Source: Burkholderiaceae bacterium
GTDB lineage: Bacteria > Pseudomonadota > Gammaproteobacteria > Burkholderiales > Burkholderiaceae_C
Reading direction: 5' to 3'
Length of the DNA: 47,590 nucleotides
Assembly: GCA_031253795.1 (NCBI GenBank)
Contig: JAIRVR010000075.1
Coordinates: 1-47,590 of the forward strand
Below are positions 8,636 to 16,837 of this stretch, in pieces. The first letter of the stretch is position 1; every line of letters begins with the position of its first letter. Position numbers and translations under genes: made by a program. The notes under the pieces were generated by a model. The model worked only from the letters and a program-made list of their open reading frames with translations, did not search any database and had not been told where the DNA came from.

Positions 8636-9886
8636 ATGCAGACCCAACTCGCACCCCAATACCGCGCCACGCCCGAAGGCCAGGAGGCGGAAGCCATTTT
8701 GCGCAAGTGCGTGCACTGCGGCTTTTGCACGGCCACCTGCCCTACCTACCAGTTGCTGGGCGATGAGCTCGATGGCCCGCGCGGCCGCATCTACCTGATC
8801 AAGCAGGTGCTTGAAGGCCAGGCGCCCACGCGCGCCACCCAGCAGCACCTGGACCGCTGCCTGACCTGCCGCAACTGCGAGAGCACCTGCCCCAGTGGCG
8901 TGCAATACGGCCATCTGGTGGACATCGGCCGCAAGATCGTCGAGGAGCAGGTACCGCGCCCGCTGGGTGAGCGTGCGCGGCGCTGGGCCCTCAAGGAGGG
9001 CATGAATTCGGCCCTGTTCGCGCCGGCCCTGAAGCTGGGCCAGGCCGTGCGCGGCCTGTTGCCCGCCGCCCTGGCCGAGAAGGTGCCGCAGCCGCAGCAG
9101 GCCGGTGCCTGGCCCACCCGCGAACACGGCCGCAAGGTGCTGATGCTGGCCGGTTGCGTACAGCCGGCCATGATGCCGCGCATCAATTTCGCCACGGCGC
9201 GCGTGCTGGACGTGGCGGGCATACAGACCGTGGTGGCATCCAGCGCAGGCTGCTGCGGTGCCGTGAAGTTCCACCTCAACGATCAGGAAGGTGGCAAGGC
9301 CCAGATGCGCGCCAACATCGATGCCTGGTGGCCTCTGGTGGACAGCGGTGCCGTCGAGGCCATCGTCATGAATGCCTCGGGCTGTGGCGCCACGGTCAAG
9401 GAGTATGGACACCTGCTGCGCGACGATGCGCTGTATGCAGGCAAGGCGGAGCGCATCAGCGCTCTCACGCGCGATCTCAGCGAGCTGCTGCCCGATCTCC
9501 TGCCCGAACTGGCCGAGCGGCTGCAGGGCCGGGTGCGCGCGCCGGCCGCGCCCATGGCCTACCATCCGCCCTGCACGCTGCAGCATGGCCAGAAGCTGCG
9601 TGGCGGCGTGGAAACCCATCTGGCGCGGCTGGGCTTTGATTTGCGCGTAGCGCGCACCGAATCCCATCTGTGCTGCGGCTCGGCGGGGACCTATTCCGTG
9701 CTGCAGCCCGAACTCTCCCACCAGCTGCGCGACCGCAAGATCACCGCGCTGGCCGAAGGCTTCGGGGAGCAGCGGCCTGCTGCCATTCTGTCGGCCAACA
9801 TGGGCTGCATCGTCCACCTGCAAAACGGCACGGATGTGCCGGTGCGCCACTGGATCGAGGTGCTGGACGATGCCCTGGCGGCCTGA
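8636..9886 (+). CDS. glcF: Glycolate oxidase iron-sulfur subunit GlcF
   Basis: The 416 residues begin with two CxxCxxCxxxCP clusters, C25-C28-C31-C35 and C75-C78-C81-C85, which bind two [4Fe-4S] centres. Two cysteine-rich CCG domains follow, with GCC in SSAGCCGAVKFH and CCG in HLCCGSAGTYSV. Length and domain order match GlcF, which passes electrons from the GlcDE flavoprotein to quinone. The start has AAAAAGAG about 10 bp upstream. Confidence 0.95.
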   Translation: MQTQLAPQYRATPEGQEAEAILRKCVHCGFCTATCPTYQLLGDELDGPRGRIYLIKQVLEGQAPTRATQQHLDRCLTCRNCESTCPSGVQYGHLVDIGRKIVEEQVPRPLGERARRWALKEGMNSALFAPALKLGQAVRGLLPAALAEKVPQPQQAGAWPTREHGRKVLMLAGCVQPAMMPRINFATARVLDVAGIQTVVASSAGCCGAVKFHLNDQEGGKAQMRANIDAWWPLVDSGAVEAIVMNASGCGATVKEYGHLLRDDALYAGKAERISALTRDLSELLPDLLPELAERLQGRVRAPAAPMAYHPPCTLQHGQKLRGGVETHLARLGFDLRVARTESHLCCGSAGTYSVLQPELSHQLRDRKITALAEGFGEQRPAAILSANMGCIVHLQNGTDVPVRHWIEVLDDALAA

Positions 9887-10012
9887 GCGTGCCGTGCGGA
9901 CCTTGTCCCTGAATGTGCCGCCAGCGCTACGCCAGGAGGACTCGGCGTGCGCATGCCTTTGCAATGCTGGCATGATGCGGGGTTTCGTTTCTTCTAGCCC
10001 ATGGGCTCTGCC

Positions 10013-10834
10013 ATGACCGAATCCGTGTCTGAACCACAAGAACAGAACGCCGCCTCGCCCGAGGACGCTGGCGTGCCTGCCAGCGCCACGCCAGCCGGCG
10101 CCGCGCCAGAGGCCGGCGCAGGCCAGGGCCGCAAGCGTTCGCGCCGCGGCGGACGGGGGCGCGGCCGCCAGCCGGGCGCCACCACCGAACCGGTGGCCGC
10201 CGCCACAGCATCCCCTGCCCAGGCCCCCCGTGCCGCGCGCAGCCAGCACCCGCTGCTGGTGCAACTGGCCGAATGGCATCCCCAGCTGTTCGGCGAGCAG
10301 CCACTGCCGCTCAAGCGCGGTATCTTCGAAGACCTGCTGGGTGCCCATCCCGAGGGCCTGGACCGCGAGCAGCTCAAGCTGGCCCTGGCGCAGCACACGC
10401 GTTCCAGCCGCTACCTGACCGTGGTGGCCAGCGGCCAGGCCCGCCACGACCTGCAGGGCCAGTCCGTCGAAGCCATGGCGCCCGAGCATGTGCACCATGC
10501 GCTGATCGAGGTGTTCCGCCGCCGCCAGCAGCGTTCGGCCGAGGACCTCGCGCCCAAGCTGCGCAACCGCATCATCGCTGCCTACGAGGCCTCGGGCCTT
10601 TCGCGCGACGACTATGCCGCGCGCGTGCAGGGCCGCGACCAGGCCACTAATGCCCTGGTGGCCGATGCACTGGCCGAGGCCGATGCGCGTGCCGCGCGCG
10701 ACGAGGCCCTGCTGCGTGCCTTCGAAGCCAGCGGCCAGGCCAGCGAAGCCGGCTTTGCCGACATGTACGGCATGAACCCGCGCCAGGTGGCGCAGCAGCT
10801 CGAACGCGCACGCCGCCGCCTGCAGGCGGCCTGA
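10013..10834 (+). CDS. ProQ/FinO-domain RNA chaperone
   Basis: The start is ATG 10013 (273 aa) or ATG 10001 (277 aa). The first 75 residues are Ala/Pro-rich and disordered, with a basic RNA-binding-like stretch (RKRSRRGGRGRGRQPG). The ProQ/FinO domain spans roughly residues 75-185: LPLKRGIFEDLL, then LKLALAQHTRSSRYL, then ARHDLQGQ. Such proteins bind structured small RNAs and mRNA 3' ends. The C-terminal helical tail has NPRQVAQQLERARRRLQ. The basic N-terminal extension is common in beta-proteobacterial forms. Confidence 0.88.
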   Translation: MTESVSEPQEQNAASPEDAGVPASATPAGAAPEAGAGQGRKRSRRGGRGRGRQPGATTEPVAAATASPAQAPRAARSQHPLLVQLAEWHPQLFGEQPLPLKRGIFEDLLGAHPEGLDREQLKLALAQHTRSSRYLTVVASGQARHDLQGQSVEAMAPEHVHHALIEVFRRRQQRSAEDLAPKLRNRIIAAYEASGLSRDDYAARVQGRDQATNALVADALAEADARAARDEALLRAFEASGQASEAGFADMYGMNPRQVAQQLERARRRLQAA

Positions 10835-11108
10835 GGCCGCACTGGCGCCCACGGGCGCCTCATCGCGCCGCCGGGGACCCGTCAGGGCCTGCGCGTGGCG
10901 AACCCGCCCTGGACCACGGCGGCACCTCCTCCGGCAAGACCTGCCGGGTGCGCAGGTGCCCACCAGGGGCGGGCCCGGGGATGAACTGTTTCACGGATGC
11001 CGCCGCACCCGGCCACGGGACGGCGGCGCCTTGCCGTGCGCGCTCGTCCCGCAGACACAGGCTGGCGCGCAGGGCTCTTGCAAAGCAAAAAGCATGGGGA
11101 GACTTGCG
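10835..11108. other. Intergenic region before the AmiS/UreI gene
   Basis: This 274-bp gap is GC-rich. A short inverted repeat (GGCGCCC at 10844-10850, GGGCGCC at 10853-10859) lies just after the ProQ gene without a T-run. I could not recognise a sigma-70 or sigma-54 promoter or a known riboswitch with confidence. Confidence 0.5.
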
Positions 11109-11627
11109 ATGTGGCTGGGTTTGTCGTTGTTCTACGTGGGCGCCGTGCTGTGCCTGAACGGTCTGTGGATGCTGGGGCGCATCGCGGACAGGGAGATCTG
11201 GGTCATCAACGTGTTCGCGGGCCTGGTCTCGCTGATCATCGGCCTGGCCTCGGCCTTCGGGCCCGTGCCCGATGCGGCCTCGGTCAAGACCGGTGCCCTG
11301 ACCCTGCTGTTCGCCTTTACCTATCTGTGGGTGGCCATCAACCGCTTCAACGGTGCCGACGGGCGCGGCCTGGGCTGGTTCAGCCTGTTCGTTGCGGTCA
11401 CGGCCGTGCCCGTGGCCTTCGAAAGCCTGCTGGGTGCGCAGACCGCCATCGACTGGTGGATGGGGGCCAACTGGGCGGCCTGGGCCTTGCTATGGGCCCT
11501 GTTCTTCGTGCTGCTGGCCCTGGGCCGTCCCATAGGGCGGCTCACCGGGGGGCTGTGCATCGTCCAGGGCGTTTTCACCGGCTGGTTGCCGGGCTACCTG
11601 CTGCTGGCCGGGCGCCTGTCGGGCTGA
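11109..11627 (+). CDS. AmiS/UreI-family urea/amide channel
   Basis: ATG 11109 is chosen because GGGGAGA (11096-11102) sits 6 nt upstream, giving 172 residues, the usual AmiS/UreI length. Six hydrophobic helices fill the protein, opening with MWLGLSLFYVGAVLCLNGLW. Family features visible are the helix end NVFAGLVSLI, the LLFAFTYLWVAINRFNGADGRG segment and the closing WLPGYLLLAG. The family forms proton-gated urea channels (UreI) or short-chain amide transporters (AmiS). No urease or amidase gene is near, so the substrate is open. Confidence 0.85.
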   Translation: MWLGLSLFYVGAVLCLNGLWMLGRIADREIWVINVFAGLVSLIIGLASAFGPVPDAASVKTGALTLLFAFTYLWVAINRFNGADGRGLGWFSLFVAVTAVPVAFESLLGAQTAIDWWMGANWAAWALLWALFFVLLALGRPIGRLTGGLCIVQGVFTGWLPGYLLLAGRLSG

Positions 11628-11634
11628 GAGCGGT

Positions 11635-12546
11635 TCATGGGGTGCCGATCGCGCGCTGGCGCGGCCGCGCATGGGCCAGGGCCGACAGCAAGGAGGCCGC
11701 CACCACGCAGGCCCCGCCCAGCAAGGTGCGCGCGCTCAGGGTCTCGCCGGCGATCAGTACCGAGGAGACGCTGGCGAACACCACTTCCGACAGCATGACC
11801 ACGGCGGTGACGCCGGCCGGCAGGCGCGAGGCGCCGAACTGCAGGGCCCAGTTGCCCAGCATCAGCAGCCCGGCCAGGCCGACGGCAATGGAGATCCAGA
11901 ACGCCTCAGGTGCGGGCAGGGGCGGGACCAGGCCCACGCGGCTGGCCGCGAAGGCGCTGGCCAGGCCCATGGCCATGCAGCCGCAGAACATGGCCAGCAT
12001 GCGTGCCTGGGCCGGCACGGCCTGCAGGCGTCGCAACAGCACATTGGTCAAGGCGAAGGTGAAGCCACCGAACAGGGCCAGGCCGTCGGCCAGGGACAGG
12101 CTTTGGAAACCCGCGGACCCGCCCTGGACGGCGCCCTCGGGCAACAGCACCAGGGCCACGCCGCCGAAGGCCAGCAGCAGGCGCGCCAGCGCCGCGGGCG
12201 TGGGGCGCTCGCCCAGGATTTTCCAGGCCAGCAGCACGGACCAGGCGGGCATGAGATAGAACAGCAGCACCACGCGCACCACATCGCCGATGGTCACGGC
12301 CCAGTTGAAGGCGATATTGTTGCTGCCCGCACACAGACCCAGCAGCACCAGGGCCGGGTATTGCAGCGCCTGGCGCAGGCTGGCCGGCCGCAGCGCCACC
12401 AGGGCCGTCAGGACCAGCGCATACATGAGGGCCGTGGCCCACAGCGGATGCAGCCCCGCCTCGTGCATGGCACGGAAGGGCCACCAGGCCAGGCCCCAGA
12501 CCAGGGTATTGAACAAAAGGGCGAGGACGGGCAGCGGGCTGTGCAT
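11635..12546 (-). CDS. EamA-family (DMT superfamily) transporter
   Basis: The 303-residue protein has about ten membrane helices in two EamA repeats. The first is LALLFNTLVWGLAWWPFRAM through LAWKILGERPTPAALARLLL, with the conserved helix-4 end and GE motif; the second ends VVMLSEVVFASVSSVLIAGE. Such proteins export amino acids or other metabolites; the substrate cannot be predicted. The start codon at 12546 lacks a clear ribosome site and lies only 10 nt downstream of the terminator that closes the lplT transcript. It therefore needs either its own promoter inside that stretch or read-through. Confidence 0.88.
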   Translation of the reverse strand: MHSPLPVLALLFNTLVWGLAWWPFRAMHEAGLHPLWATALMYALVLTALVALRPASLRQALQYPALVLLGLCAGSNNIAFNWAVTIGDVVRVVLLFYLMPAWSVLLAWKILGERPTPAALARLLLAFGGVALVLLPEGAVQGGSAGFQSLSLADGLALFGGFTFALTNVLLRRLQAVPAQARMLAMFCGCMAMGLASAFAASRVGLVPPLPAPEAFWISIAVGLAGLLMLGNWALQFGASRLPAGVTAVVMLSEVVFASVSSVLIAGETLSARTLLGGACVVAASLLSALAHARPRQRAIGTP

Positions 12547-12555
12547 GGATGCATG

Positions 12556-12593
12556 AAAAAAGCGCCCGGTCAGGCGGGGCCTGTACCGGGCGC
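12556..12593 (-). terminator. Rho-independent terminator after lplT
   Basis: On the minus strand, GCGCCCGGT pairs with ACCGGGCGC (12593-12585 with 12570-12562), extended by an inner AGGCC/GCCT pairing, and is followed by six T residues (12561-12556). It lies about 18 bp after the lplT stop. Confidence 0.92.
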
Positions 12594-12610
12594 CGTGGAC
12601 GGGGGAGGGT

Positions 12611-13912
12611 TCAGTGGCAGTCCTTGCGGGCGATCGCCAGCAGGCGCTCCACTTCCTGGGGGTGGTTGCGCAGATTGCTGCTGTGCCAGCGGCCGATCAG
12701 CCACATGATGCCCGCCACCACCACGCCGAAGACCGTGATGGCTCCGAAGGCCGAGAGGCCGAACTTGGTGGACAGGGCGTAGAAGGCGCCCAGGGCCAGG
12801 ATGCAGGCCTGCTCGTTGAAGTTCTGCACGGCGATGGAGCGGCCCGCGCCCATGAGGTTGTGGCCGCGGTGCTGCAACAGGGCATTCATGGGCACGACCA
12901 GGAAGCCACCCAGCCCGCCCAGCAGGATCAGGAAGGGGATGGCCACCCAGACGCTGTGGATGAAGATCATGGCGATCACCAGCACGCCCATGGTGATGCC
13001 CAGCGGGATCACGCTGGTGGCGTTGTCCAGGCGCATGCGCGTCGACGCGATGATGGCGCCGGCCGCCGTGCCGATGGCGACCACCCCCACCAGGGCGGAG
13101 GCCTGGGAGGTGCCATAGCCCAGCGCCGCGGCGCCCCAGGCCAGAACGATGTAGCGCAGATTGCCCGACACGCCCCAGAACAGCGTGGTCGTGGACAGCG
13201 AGATCTGGCCCAGCTTGTCGGCCCACAGGCGCTGGCTGCAGGTCCAGAAATCGGGCAGCAGGGCCAGGGTATTGGCCAGCAGGCTCTTGCTGGGGTCCTG
13301 GCGCAACGGGCGCAGCGGCGCGTCGGTCAGGGGGATGCGCAGGTTGAACCATGCCGCCAGCGCGTATACGCCGACCAGAACGGCGATGGCCGCTTCGGCC
13401 GCCGTGTCCACGCCCGTATCCAGCCCGGGCAGGTCGAAGTCCAGCAGATGGGCCGAGATGCCCGGGCTCAGCAGCTGGCCGCCCACCAGCACGCCCAGGA
13501 TGATGGAGGTGATGGTCAGGCCTTCGATCCATCCATTGGCCTTGACCAGCTGGGAGGCCGGCAGCAGCTCGGTCAGGATGCCGTACTTGGCCGGCGAATA
13601 GGCAGCCGCACCCAGGCCGACGACGGCATAGGCCAGCAGCGGGTGATTGCCGAACAGCATCATCAGGCAGCCCACGATCTTGATCGCATTGCTGATGAGC
13701 ATGACCTTGCCCTTGGGCAAGGCGTCGGCAAAGGCGCCGACAAAGGGGGCCAGGATCACGTAGAACAGCGCGAACATGGGCACCAGGGCGGCGCGCTGCC
13801 ACTCGGGTGCGCCGTTGGTGCGCAGCAGCTCCACGGCGGTCACGAACAGTGCGTTGTCGGCCAGCGAGCTGAAAAACTGCGCCGACATGATGGTGTAGAA
13901 ACCGCGCTTCAT
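12611..13912 (-). CDS. lplT: Lysophospholipid transporter LplT (MFS)
   Basis: The 433-residue major-facilitator protein begins MKRGFYTIMSAQFFSSLADN, the typical LplT N-terminus. It has VGAFADALPKGKVM in the loop 2-3 signature and YSPAKYGILTELLP in helix 4, a stretch strongly conserved in LplT. It flips lyso-phosphatidylethanolamine inward for re-acylation. In enterobacteria it pairs with aas, but no acyltransferase gene is adjacent here. It is divergent from alr with a 134-bp spacer, an arrangement common in Burkholderiales. Confidence 0.92.
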   Translation of the reverse strand: MKRGFYTIMSAQFFSSLADNALFVTAVELLRTNGAPEWQRAALVPMFALFYVILAPFVGAFADALPKGKVMLISNAIKIVGCLMMLFGNHPLLAYAVVGLGAAAYSPAKYGILTELLPASQLVKANGWIEGLTITSIILGVLVGGQLLSPGISAHLLDFDLPGLDTGVDTAAEAAIAVLVGVYALAAWFNLRIPLTDAPLRPLRQDPSKSLLANTLALLPDFWTCSQRLWADKLGQISLSTTTLFWGVSGNLRYIVLAWGAAALGYGTSQASALVGVVAIGTAAGAIIASTRMRLDNATSVIPLGITMGVLVIAMIFIHSVWVAIPFLILLGGLGGFLVVPMNALLQHRGHNLMGAGRSIAVQNFNEQACILALGAFYALSTKFGLSAFGAITVFGVVVAGIMWLIGRWHSSNLRNHPQEVERLLAIARKDCH

Positions 13913-14046
13913 TGCATCAGTATGGGGGCGACGGCAGGGCCGGCGACCAGGAAAATAGTAGACCCCGTGGCAAGTGACTGGCGGTTATATCACGCGGCCT
14001 TTGGTTGGCAGTGCCAGAATCCCAAGCTTCTGACTGAGTGAAAACC

Positions 14047-15177
14047 ATGCCGCGTCCCATTCTCGCCACCATCCATTCCGCCGCGCTCCGCCACAACCTG
14101 GAGCGTGTGCGGCAGGCGGTCCCCGATGCCAAGCTGTGGGCCGTCGTCAAGGCCAATGCCTATGGGCACGGTATCGAGAATGTGTTCGAGGCGCTGCGCG
14201 GTGCCGATGGTTTCGCGCTGCTGGACCTGGCCGAGGCCGAGCGCCTGCGCCAGTTGGGCTGGCGTGGCCCCATCCTGTTGATCGAGGGTGTATTCGAGGC
14301 GCGCGACCTGGAGCTGTGCTCGCGCCTGTCCCTGTGGCATGCCGTGCATTGCGATGCCCAGATCGACTGGCTGGCCGCGCACAAGACCCAGCAGGGACAC
14401 CGTGTATTCCTGAAGATGAATTCCGGCATGAATCGCCTGGGTTTTCCCGCTGCGCGTTTTCGCGCCGCCTGGGCGCGGCTCAATGCCCTGCCCCAGGTCG
14501 AGGAAATCTCCTTCATGACCCATTTCAGCGACGCGGATGCGCCGGGCGTCGACACGCCGGGCGCCGTAGCGCCCGGCCAGCACGGCATTGCAGACCAGCT
14601 GCAGCGCTTTCACGAGGTCACGCGTGACCTGCCCGGCGAGCGCAGCGTCAGCAACAGCGCCGCCACGCTGCGCCATGGTGCCGATGCCCAGGTGCGATGT
14701 GACTGGGTGCGGCCGGGCATCGTGCTGTACGGCAGCTCGCCCGACTATCCGCAGGCCTCGGCCACCGAATGGGGGCTGGCGCCGGCCATGACGCTGAGTT
14801 CGCGCATCATCGGCGTGCAGGCGCTGGCCGCGGGCGACACGGTGGGCTACGGTTCGCGCTTCACGGCCGAGGCGCCGCTGCGTGTGGGCGTGGTGGCCTG
14901 CGGCTACGCCGACGGCTATCCGCGCCACTGCGACACGGGCACGCCGGTGCTGGTCGATGGCGTTCGCACGCGCAGCCTGGGCCGGGTCAGCATGGACATG
15001 ATGGCCGTGGACCTGACTCCCGTGCCCCAGGCCGGCCTGGGCAGCGAGGTCACGCTGTGGGGCCGCGCCGGCAGTGGCGCCCTGCTGTCCATCGACGAAG
15101 TGGCCCAGGCGGCCGGAACCCTGGGCTATGAGCTCATGTGCGCCGTAGCGGCACGGGTGAACAAGGCCGTGGACTGA
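14047..15177 (+). CDS. alr: Alanine racemase
   Basis: From ATG 14047 the protein has 376 residues (an in-frame GTG lies 9 bp upstream). K35 in [12 protein letters not shown] is the PLP lysine. Y268 in VGYGSRFT is the second catalytic base, and CGYADGYPR and [12 protein letters not shown] are further Alr signatures. It interconverts L- and D-alanine for peptidoglycan. It ends 9 bp from the convergent MarR gene with no visible terminator. Confidence 0.96.
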   Translation: MPRPILATIHSAALRHNLERVRQAVPDAKLWAVVKANAYGHGIENVFEALRGADGFALLDLAEAERLRQLGWRGPILLIEGVFEARDLELCSRLSLWHAVHCDAQIDWLAAHKTQQGHRVFLKMNSGMNRLGFPAARFRAAWARLNALPQVEEISFMTHFSDADAPGVDTPGAVAPGQHGIADQLQRFHEVTRDLPGERSVSNSAATLRHGADAQVRCDWVRPGIVLYGSSPDYPQASATEWGLAPAMTLSSRIIGVQALAAGDTVGYGSRFTAEAPLRVGVVACGYADGYPRHCDTGTPVLVDGVRTRSLGRVSMDMMAVDLTPVPQAGLGSEVTLWGRAGSGALLSIDEVAQAAGTLGYELMCAVAARVNKAVD

Positions 15178-15186
15178 GTCCGGGGC

Positions 15187-15627
15187 TCAGGGCGCGCTCT
15201 CGACGCTGTCCCGGGCCCGCTCCAGCAAGTCCATCAGCTGCCGCTGCGCGGCAGGTTCCCAGTCCTGGAGCAGGCGGGCGGCCAGGGCCTGGCGCGAGCG
15301 GCGCAGCGCATCGGCCAGGGTCTGGCCCTGGGCGCTCAGCCGCAGACAGCGCACGCGCCGGTCGCGGGCGTCGGGCTCGCGGTCCAGCCATCCCTTGTCC
15401 TGCAACTGGGCCAGCATGCGCGCCAGCTGGGCCTTGTCCATATGGCTGTGGTCCACCAGGTCCTTTTGCGTGCGGCCCGGGTGCCGGCCCACGAACATCA
15501 GCACCTTGACCTCGTTGGGCGTCAGATCGGCGTCCAGTGCCTGCATGTCCTCGCGCATGCGCGCACGGAACAGATGCAGCAGTTCGTGCATGGCCTCGAA
15601 GATATCGGCCGGCAGGGAGGAATTCAT
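15187..15627 (-). CDS. MarR-family regulator
   Basis: ATG 15627 gives 146 residues; a TTG 36 bp further up is in frame but overlaps the operator. The winged helix is clear: LTPNEVKVLMFVGRHPGRTQKDLVDH, then HMDKAQLARMLAQLQDKGWL as recognition region, then wing DARDRRVRCLRLSAQG. It is transcribed away from the siderophore-interacting protein gene. A TATAAA -10-like box (15648-15643) lies so close to the ATG that the leader would be only about 10 nt. Two related palindromes in the shared promoter region are its probable operators. Confidence 0.88.
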   Translation of the reverse strand: MNSSLPADIFEAMHELLHLFRARMREDMQALDADLTPNEVKVLMFVGRHPGRTQKDLVDHSHMDKAQLARMLAQLQDKGWLDREPDARDRRVRCLRLSAQGQTLADALRRSRQALAARLLQDWEPAAQRQLMDLLERARDSVESAP

Positions 15628-15649
15628 GGTGGCTTGGATACGTTTATAG

Positions 15650-15664
15650 GTTGACAAAGTCAAC
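15650..15664. promoter_or_regulatory. Probable MarR operator 1, overlapping a sigma-70 -35 box
   Basis: GTTGAC-AAA-GTCAAC is a perfect 6-3-6 inverted repeat. It contains TTGACA (15651-15656), which with GAAAAT (15673-15678) 16 bp on makes a candidate promoter for the rightward gene. On the other strand it abuts the TATAAA of the marR gene. Binding here would block both genes. Confidence 0.6.
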
Positions 15665-15687
15665 AGATTGCGGAAAATGGCCGATTA

Positions 15688-15702
15688 GTGGACTTTATCA
15701 AC
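15688..15702. promoter_or_regulatory. Probable MarR operator 2
   Basis: GTGGAC-TTT-ATCAAC keeps the 6-3-6 layout of operator 1 with one change in each half site. Its centre is 38 bp from that of operator 1, downstream of the candidate start site for the rightward gene. Confidence 0.45.
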
Positions 15703-15765
15703 TGAATGCCATAGCCTCCACTGTATCGCCAACCCTCATTCCTCTTCACACACCGCAACTTGCCC

Positions 15766-16575
15766 ATGAACTCCACTGCCCCTGTTTCCGCTTCCAGGCC
15801 CGCCGCCGTCGTCGAGCGCGTGCGCCATCCCTTCCGTGCCCGCCATGTGCAACTGCTGGCGCGCGAGCAGCCCAGCCCGGGCTTTGTACGCCTGACGCTG
15901 GCCGGTCCCGACCTGCATGACTTCGCCAGCGCGGGCTTCGACGACCACGTCAAGCTCATCCTGCCCCAGGAGGGGCGCCAGCTGCCGGCCCTGCCCGTGC
16001 TGCTGGACGGCCGGCCCACCTTCGTGGAGGACGAGCGCCCCACGCTGCGCGACTACACGCCGCTGCGCTGGGACCTGGGGCGCCAGACCCTGACCCTGGA
16101 TTTCGCCCTGCATGAGGCCGGTCCTGCCACCGAGTGGGCGCTGACCGCACCGGTAGGCCAGTGGCTGGGCCTGGCCGGGCCGCGCGGCAGCCTGGTGATC
16201 GCAGCCGATCTGGGCTGGCACTGGTTGTTTGGCGACGAGACCGCCATGCCTGCCATCGAGCGGCGTCTGGCCGAGCTGCCCGCCGGCAGCCGTGCCGTGG
16301 TGCGCGTGCAGCTGCGCAACCGCGAGGACCAGCGGCCCTGGCACAGTGCGGCCGCGCTGGACTGCGCCTGGGTCGATCATCTGGCCGAGGCCGTGCAGGA
16401 CCTGCAGCTGCCACCGGGCGAGGGCTATGTCTGGGCGGCGGGCGAGCATTCCGCCATGGCCGAACTGCGTCGGCTGCTGCTGGCCAAGGGCGTCTCGCCC
16501 AAGCGCATGCGTGTGGCTTCCTACTGGAAGCAGGGCATGGCCGATCACCATGAGGACCTGAACGATCCCAGCTGA
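15766..16575 (+). CDS. Siderophore-interacting protein (ViuB-like FAD ferric-siderophore reductase)
   Basis: ATG 15766 gives 269 residues. The N-terminal flavin domain carries RDYTPL (about residues 95-100), the family's FAD-binding motif. The C-terminal domain has LVIAADLGW, WAAGEHSAM and the ending YWKQGMADHHEDL, all typical of the SIP family. These cytoplasmic enzymes reduce ferric siderophores to release iron. No receptor or Fur-box-like sequence was recognised next to it; control by the divergent MarR protein is likely from the operator palindromes. A bidirectional terminator follows. Confidence 0.92.
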   Translation: MNSTAPVSASRPAAVVERVRHPFRARHVQLLAREQPSPGFVRLTLAGPDLHDFASAGFDDHVKLILPQEGRQLPALPVLLDGRPTFVEDERPTLRDYTPLRWDLGRQTLTLDFALHEAGPATEWALTAPVGQWLGLAGPRGSLVIAADLGWHWLFGDETAMPAIERRLAELPAGSRAVVRVQLRNREDQRPWHSAAALDCAWVDHLAEAVQDLQLPPGEGYVWAAGEHSAMAELRRLLLAKGVSPKRMRVASYWKQGMADHHEDLNDPS

Positions 16576-16595
16576 GTCTCGTGGAGGCCGGACGC

Positions 16596-16623
16596 AAAAA
16601 AGCCCACCGAAGTGGGCTTTTTT
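16596..16623. terminator. Bidirectional terminator between the SIP gene and tRNA-fMet
   Basis: AAAAAAGCCCAC-CGAA-GTGGGCTTTTTT is symmetric, with six A residues on one side and six T residues on the other. Read on the minus strand (tRNA direction) the loop is a C(UUCG)G tetraloop, an especially stable cap. This suggests it serves the tRNA transcript as well as the SIP gene. Confidence 0.93.
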
Positions 16624-16629
16624 GCGTGG

Positions 16630-16706
<77 letters not shown>

Positions 16707-16837
16707 GTAATTCCGGATTTGCCACAAGTTCTGCAGCGAAGAAGGCAATTGTACCCCAATTATCCAAGCCCTGCAAATGCTCCCCGTGAACCCGCCCGGA
16801 CGGGCTGCCGAGCGGCCGTCGGTATAGTGCGAAACCC

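Noticed and set aside
10862-10900. Sequence recalling a guanidine-III riboswitch (CCCGTCAGG near a GC-rich stem) before the AmiS/UreI gene
   Set aside because: Only a short resemblance; the required pairing and spacing could not be drawn. A covariance-model search would decide.
7760-10963. A 1067-codon open frame on the minus strand across glcE-DUF1275-glcF-proQ
   Set aside because: It overlaps four well-supported genes on the other strand. Its translation is Gln/His/Gly/Ala-rich without motifs, the usual shadow of high-GC coding DNA.
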